DNA of 64,000 bases. Origin: Aselliscus stoliczkanus. Lineage: Eukaryota > Chordata > Mammalia > Chiroptera > Hipposideridae. This document shows positions 58,303-64,000 of this stretch, one piece after another (within the stretch, counting starts at the first letter, position 1; every line of letters starts with the position of its first letter). The DNA lies in the NCBI GenBank assembly GCA_033961575.1, contig CM066735.1, positions 34,863,501-34,927,500 on the forward strand, given 5' to 3'. Position numbers and translations under genes: made by a program. The notes under the pieces were generated by a model that made no database searches, was not told the origin of the DNA, and saw nothing but the letters and a program-made list of their open reading frames with translations.

Positions 58303-60530
58303 GCTTTTATTCCCTGATGTTATATACGCCAGGTTCTCCAATAATTCCAAATCACAATTTAGTAATTCTTTCCTTTAATAGTACTGCCTTCTAATTTAGA
58401 GCAATACTGACATCTTCTCCCTTTAATTTGAGTGTAAATAGCATAAAGGTGTGGCAATAAGCACATCATGGATCAGTAATTCAGTCATTCTCACTCATGC
58501 TACATCCTGGATCATTGAATTACTAAGCATCAATTTCACACTAAACTGCCTTCTGCTCTCTGCTTCATTTGTCACTCTTCAGGCCCCACATCATAAATGC
58601 CGATAATAGGAATTAAACCTATTCCAGCCTAGCACATACATGGAATATATAAAGTATATACAATATGTAATTTTCAAAGTGGGGCCTTCTAGAGTTAAAA
58701 CCCTCCAGTTTAAAAGGAAAAGAAAAAACACAATTCTTTCATAAAAGGAGCAGAAGCATTGTTCAGATCTAAGAAAAAAAACCTTCAAAATAAATGACAC
58801 ACTTTTGATTTTCATATTTTGCTTTGATTGAGGACCGTTAGGATTTGTCTTCCATAAACAGAAATACCAGGCTTTATTTATAAAGAGAAATTCGAAAAGT
58901 ATGTCACATAATGGTATTTGTCTTTTTAATTGTACTTTAGAGTTCCGTATCAAACGTTTAATCTATACATAGACTATTTTTGATAACTTTAGTTTTAATA
59001 CAAAAAGCTATAAAGAGCAAGAAATTGTTTCATCATCCTGTCTCTGTCTCACCAAGGAAATAACATTATAGTACTTTTGGTAACAGTACACTGGTACGCA
59101 TGTATTTATAAATCTTTTAGTCAGCATAGATCTATTGAGGGGTAAAACTTCAGGGTGAGCATGAATGATTTTAATTTCTTGACATCTTTCTTCCATAGAA
59201 TCAAAATGCCTTAAGAAGTTCCTGGGTTTCACAATTTTGTCTTCTTATTTTTATAGATTAAAGAACTTTATAGATTAAAGAAGGTTTATAGCAAAGCCTT
59301 AATTCTACAAGAAAGTGAAAATCTTTCTGAGAGTGATGAAGTATACTGCCAGCTTGCAGCTGGTTAAACAGAATAAAATAGAACTCAAATAGCATATTTC
59401 AGTAACATACATCTTAGACTCTGAATGTTTAAACATTTTCTTGTGTAATTTTCTATGCTTCAGGTTTTGCCTTTCATATGAAATGCTCTGAGCAAATCCG
59501 AGCTTTAGCATAAATCTAGAACTAATTCACTTACGTGAGTTAACATTTGACCTGGAACACATCTTCTCAGATGAAAGAAGGGAATGATTAGACATGGTTT
59601 ATGATGCATGTAATTTAAACAGAGATGCATCTAGAAATGTTTCCGTAGACTTAGTAAATCTATTATTGTATTATTTGTTCAAAGGTTCTTTTCTAATAAG
59701 AAAAAAAATTTTATTTTTTCTCTGTCTGCAGACCTAATTCTATTGCCAGGGATAGAGCTCTTTCAAATTATAGACTTCAGTATTTTTAGATAGTTAGCAT
59801 GGGCTTTCTAAAATATTTTTTCAAATCAACTTACCTTACCCTTAATACTCTTCTCTGAAATTTTATTTATTATTTGTGATCAGGTAACTCTCCTATATGA
59901 AGAATATGTTTATGTAACATACATATATCAAATGAATTTGTATTTGAAGCAAAATTTAACTCATCCTTTTCTGTATCTTTACCAGTAAAGTGGAGCTGTT
60001 TGGGGACAATATTTCTGTGTCTGTTTGAAGATTTAAATTTCTTGAGATGCTCTTCATGCATTTATCCTTTGAGACTTAGGAGTCAGGCCTTCCTCTATAA
60101 GCCAATGGGTCTTCATAATCACTGGTGTTTTCCCTAGGCTATGACGAATATTTCTTGCCATTTGATATGACTAGAGATTGTGTCCTATATGGTACATCTT
60201 TTGTTCTTTTTCTCTTGTATTTAGATGTTTAGTTAATTGTTGTTTCTTCAGCTTTACATTATCTTTCCTTGTTGAAGATGAACCTGGTTATTCCAAAAAT
60301 AAAGGAGTTATCTTCAAGTACAAGGATGAACCATCTTAGGTTTTCCTGGAGAGAAATAAAAGGAAAGGAATTGAACCACTGTGTGACATTTTTTAATGCA
60401 AATGTTTTTTAGCTAGGCAATTATTGTTTTTATATCGCCATATAGATCTCCAAGATGGTAGATTATGCAGAAATGTAGCTACTGCTATATGTATATTTTA
60501 TCCATGTCTGAGAACTTTCTTCTATTTTAT
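58303..60530. other. 2.2-kb unassigned sequence
   Basis: No gene or confident repeat is seen. The 120-codon bottom-strand frame at 58591-58953 has no recognisable domain and no transcript-like context. Confidence 0.35.
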
Positions 60531-60537
60531 TTCTTGT

Positions 60538-60665
60538 TTTTAAAATTTTTATTAAATTTACTAGGGCAACATTGTTTGGTAAAATTATATAGGTTTCATG
60601 AGTACATTTCTATAATACATCATCTATATATTGCAAGTGTGTGTTCACCACCCAGAACTTGTGCT
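60538..60665 (-). mobile_element. antisense L1 3'-UTR fragment
   Basis: TTAAATTTACTAGGGCAACA, TTGGTAAAATTATATAGGTT, TATAATACATCATCTATATA and GTTCACCACCCAGAACTTG are the reverse complement of the L1 3' end also seen at 44485 and 54547. Confidence 0.8.
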
Positions 60666-60782
60666 AGTAGCCACGGAGTTTTTAAAGAGGATTGATGATT
60701 AATTTTCTATTTCAACTTTTCTGGACAACAGTGCCCAGATATTTGGTTCTATGAAGGTATTTTTTGGACAAGATTAACATTT

Positions 60783-60912
60783 CTTTCTCTCTCTTTTTTT
60801 TTTTTTTTTTTAGAGGGCAGTGTCACTGGCCCTCATATGTGGGATCCGAACCATACCTGCTGGTGTCCCAAACCAGTTCTTAACCAATGCGCCACTTGGC
60901 CGGCCCGGGCAC
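60783..60912 (-). mobile_element. tRNA-derived SINE, family A
   Basis: Poly(T), TAGAGGGCAGTGTCACTGGC, CCTCATATGTGGGATCCGAA and a decayed anticodon arm are followed by GCCACTTGGCCGGCCC. The duplication GATTAACATTT lies at 60772-60782 and 60913-60923. Confidence 0.9.
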
Positions 60913-60966
60913 GATTAACATTTTAATAGATGGACTTTAAGTAAAGCAGCCCTCGATATTCCTTAA

Positions 60967-61022
<56 letters not shown>
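60967..61022. repeat. (CT)n simple repeat
   Basis: About 27 CT units with two TTT interruptions. Confidence 0.95.
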
Positions 61023-61040
61023 GATATTGATATAGATATA

Positions 61041-61111
61041 GTTGTTCGAAAAGTCATGATGTATTTTTTCTGTTTTTCATTGCAAAAATGTGTCATGATT
61101 TTTCCGACAAC
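61041..61111. mobile_element. 71-bp palindromic MITE, mariner-like
   Basis: The left arm GTTGTTCGAAAAGTCATGA pairs with the reverse complement of the right end, GTTGTCGGAAAAATCATGA, at 16 of 19 positions. The similarity continues with lower identity to about 30 bases per arm, leaving a short T-rich centre. A TA dinucleotide lies directly left (61039-61040), and TA lies six bases beyond the right end. Size, near-complete palindromy and TA context resemble MADE1-type elements derived from mariner transposons. There is no coding capacity. Confidence 0.65.
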
Positions 61112-61114
61112 CCA

Positions 61115-61115
<1 letters not shown>

Positions 61116-61150
<35 letters not shown>
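61116..61150. repeat. (CA)n simple repeat
   Basis: About 17 AC units directly beside the MITE candidate. Confidence 0.97.
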
Positions 61151-61154
<4 letters not shown>

Positions 61155-61289
61155 TCTTTGGATAATAATGCTGAATAAGATGTTATAGAGATATATGCAT
61201 TAGTAGCAACAAATATAAAAATAATGAAAATACAGAATAATTAAAAATAATATATACTAAATGTATTTATACCTCATTTTTATGTACAT

Positions 61290-61290
61290 A

Positions 61291-61349
<59 letters not shown>
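61290..61349. repeat. (TG)n-(TA)n simple repeat
   Basis: A short TG run leads into about 24 TA units. Confidence 0.96.
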
Positions 61350-62680
61350 TGGTCTTGTTTCTCTGGATAACCCTAATACAGGAAGCATTGTAAATTTCAC
61401 AGTCATTGAAAAAAGAAAATTTATTACTCTGTTGATACTTCCCTTAAAGCCAACTTTTCCAATCTTTATATTTTTATAAAATATGTAAAATCTCACCCAC
61501 AAATTAGTATTAGATTATATTTATTTGGGTTGCAGATGTGACTTGAAACTATTTTTTTAAAGTAAAAGTTGAAATTTGAAACTGAAAATTGAGGTGTTTT
61601 TGAAGAATCCTCCTTTATTTTAAATGACTTTGCTCCCTTCTTTTGATTCATTTTTCTTAACCTCTGATGATAAAGGAGCTTTGCATCTCACCCAGGGACT
61701 CAAGAGAAAGTGTTATTAGCAGGAGTGTTCTATGAGAAAATTGCATTGAGCCATATGGGCTTTCCAGATTTCACTATATTACAAATGGGGATTTTAGAAG
61801 GGTCGAGGGAAATAAACTACTCACACCCACAGTGGAGAATATCTGAGACATCTAAGGAGGAGGATCAAGACAATATTAATGTCATTGTTTTCCCTTTCAG
61901 AGATATCTTTAGCTTTCACTGTGAAGATAAGGGAGGAAACATATGAAAATTGTAACTTTTTAAACTCAATTTTGAAGAAACCTTATTAAACGTAAAATGA
62001 ATTTTTGAAGGATTTTATGTAGTGGTAGGATGAAAAATAATCCAATTTTGATCAGATAAAAAATACAATATCTACTACAATTAACTGTTTTAAGTGGGCC
62101 ATGTATACAGCTAATAGCCTATTTAGTCTCTGGCATTTGCACAGTAATTGCTTGCTTTGCCCTGGCCATCATGTCCTTCATTGATATTACCATTAGAATC
62201 ATTAATTGCTTATTTGCCTGTTTCAATTTGTACAGATGTCATAGCAGTAATTAGATATCCTGCCTATTTTCCTCCATGACTGTCTCATTTTATTTCTTTG
62301 ATTCTAATTTAAGAATTTAGGACTATTCCATTTCGCCCAAGTCATATTCCTCTATTTAGCTAATCATAATTGATTACAAAAGGACAGATTAATTTTTTTT
62401 CATATTTCTTACCACTAATCCTGATTTCCCCATTTGATCTCTTTCAACATTATTTCTCAAAGTTTGTTTTTCACTCTGAATTCCCAGAGTGACCATATAG
62501 AATCAGAGGAACTTGGTACCAGAAGAGTCTTTAAGAGCCTACTATTAATTTTATTCGTCTATTACTCAGCACTGGCTACAGACTTTTTGGAGTTCAGCAC
62601 TAGAAGAAAATATGGGACTTCTTGTCCAAAAAATTAAGAATTTCAAGACAGTGATTGCAGAGCATTAAACTAATCATAGG
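61350..62680. other. unassigned sequence with homeodomain-motif cluster
   Basis: No gene is seen. The 62090-62290 part is non-repetitive and concentrates TAATTG and TAATTA-type cores at 62143-62150, 62201-62210 and 62247-62254. Confidence 0.35.
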
Positions 62681-62689
62681 ATGCTTCTG

Positions 62690-62880
62690 AGCATGGGCAA
62701 TCCACAACTAGCCAGTTCACACAAGAAGCCATGTTCAAGTACTCCCACATCATCCTTACCAAGTGCTTATTGGGCCCCTGTTTACACTTCCAGAGGCAGA
62801 AAACTCACTAACTCTCAAAGCCATCCATTTCTTAGTTCTCTAGTTATTTCTATTAGAGAGTTCTTCCTTACCCTGTTAAA
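62690..62880. repeat. L3/CR1-like LINE relic
   Basis: GAAAACTCACTAACTCTCAA, AGCCATCCATTTCTTAGTTC, TCTAGTTATTTCTATTAGAG and AGTTCTTCCTTACCCTG follow the order of a CR1/L3-class element end. Identity is low and orientation uncertain. Confidence 0.5.
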
Positions 62881-63720
62881 ATAAGGATGGGAGTGATGAT
62901 GGCACATGGGTAATTACTAACGCTTGTTATTATTATTGTCTATTACTTGATTTCTCTCATTTTTTTCTTCCATCTTATGTTTCTAAGGCATACATGGGAA
63001 AGGGAATAAAATGATCTGAGCATCTTTCCCTCTTTGTCACTTTTACTCCTTCATCTTCTTTACCAAGTAGTTCTCTCTTCTCTCCCAAAATGAGAGTGAA
63101 TAACATCCCTAAAAATACTCCAATATTGATTTTTTTTTAAAGGAAATGAATAGGGTAAGAGATGAGGGATAAAAAGTGATATGATACCATCTAACTTAAT
63201 TGTTGCTGGGTACAAATTATTTACAGAATACATCATGTCTGAAATCTCGGCATTGATAGAAATTCCAAATATAAGGACTTAATTGCCAAAATATACTAGC
63301 ATGAATAGATTTCTTATTTACTGTTGTATGAGCAATGCCAAATGTCTATTTTTTAATGTATCCTTGATTACATAACTGAATGAATTATTTTTATGTATTC
63401 AGTCTTACTGATGTTTTCACATTCATCTCTTAGGCTAATGCTTAGATGAAGTGCATCATTTGGGATGCTTAAAAAAGGTATTTTATTCAATATTTTTTCT
63501 AATCCTGCTATGTATACTTAGCCATAAAAATTCAGATTTAAACATAAGCAGATAATTAAGAATTTTTGTTTGTACAATTGAAGATGGATTATTGAAATGG
63601 TATCCTCTGGGAAGGGTGAGGGAGAATTCAGAAGTGATATTTAAACTGAAGTTAAAAAAAATGACTTGGATTTGAAAAAGACATGAAAGGATGTATACAC
63701 CAAGTCAAAACAAGAGCATG
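62881..63720. other. unassigned AT-rich sequence
   Basis: No gene or named repeat is seen. Confidence 0.4.
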
Positions 63721-63724
63721 TAAA

Positions 63725-63960
63725 TTTATTCATTCAATCAAAAAATATTTATTGAGAATGAACCTTATGCCTGGGGCCCATGAGGCAATGTGTTGTGACA
63801 GGGGCTAGAATATAGTGGAAATTCAAAGAAGGTAACTGTGGTAAGAACAATAAAGTTGGGGGGTTGGATATTAAAGATGTTGGTATGAAATGAGAATGAG
63901 CAAATAGGTTAAGAACAGATGGTGCCAAAGTATGGACATTGGATTTTATATTATATATAA
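63725..63960 (-). repeat. LINE2 3'-end fragment
   Basis: TATTCATTCAATCAAAAAAT, ATTTATTGAGAATGAACCTT and ATGCCTGGGGCCCATGAGG, then AGAACAATAAAGTTGGGGGG follow reverse-complement L2. It continues toward the window edge. Confidence 0.55.
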
Positions 63961-64000
63961 TAAAGTACTTTAGCACCTGAGTGGTGCAAATCATTGTACT

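Noticed and set aside
58591..58953. 120-codon bottom-strand frame
   Set aside because: No domain, codon bias, splice or promoter context is seen. Length alone is within chance for 64 kb of AT-rich DNA.
60923..61150. Bottom-strand frame with VC and RE repeats
   Set aside because: It is translation of (CA)n and (CT)n microsatellites.
61257..61502. Frames with YI repeats on both strands
   Set aside because: It is translation of the (TA)n tract.
1..64000. A novel multi-gene system such as a defence island or biosynthetic cluster
   Set aside because: Both strands were considered. The only protein-like sequences are decayed transposon and retroviral relics, so no such system is supported here.

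Overview
This window looks like mammalian nuclear DNA from an intergenic desert or a very large intron. It is AT-rich. No stretch reads as an exon of a cellular protein gene, and I see no genuine tRNA or rRNA gene. Open reading frames are short, and the few that make sense are relics of transposable elements. Ancient LINE2, MIR, ERVL/MaLR and old L1 fragments point to a placental mammal. Several young L1 3' ends finish in a CCCAATAAATTTAATT-type tail, and a short tRNA-derived SINE family is abundant. I associate the L1 tails, and a third SINE family at 38953-39083, with bats, probably the rhinolophoid/pteropodid side. That assignment rests on memory of repeat families and is an inference.

Layout. 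1-9.2 kb: mostly unassigned sequence with L2 and MIR relics, a (GA)n tract, one young SINE (2796-2913), and a 408-bp composite SINE (2970-3377) with a perfect 13-bp target-site duplication. 9.2-17.3 kb: a young 5'-truncated L1 (9781-10982) with a perfect 16-bp duplication, an antisense L2, a second SINE family, simple repeats, and an old L1 3' end. 17.3-23.8 kb: largely unique-looking DNA with MIR and L2 remnants and a GATA/TATC microsatellite. 23.8-28 kb: a MaLR LTR, then two L2 copies in opposite orientation. 28.5-32.1 kb: the densest nest, in which SINEs sit in or beside L1 and L2 copies and an internally deleted mariner transposon interrupts an antisense L1. 33.7-34.4 kb: an ERVL-type internal relic. 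34.9-49 kb: scattered SINEs, L1 3' ends, microsatellites and two GC-richer segments I cannot classify. 49-64 kb: an MLT1-type LTR, L1 and L2 fragments, two more SINEs, a 71-bp palindromic MITE candidate and an L3/CR1-like relic.

There is no operon, pathway or defence system here. The history is of layered retrotransposition: ancient L2, MIR, ERVL and L1M copies, then mariner, then young L1 and L1-mobilised SINEs with intact target-site duplications. Short unassigned stretches rich in homeodomain, RFX or octamer-like motifs are offered only as conserved-noncoding-element candidates.
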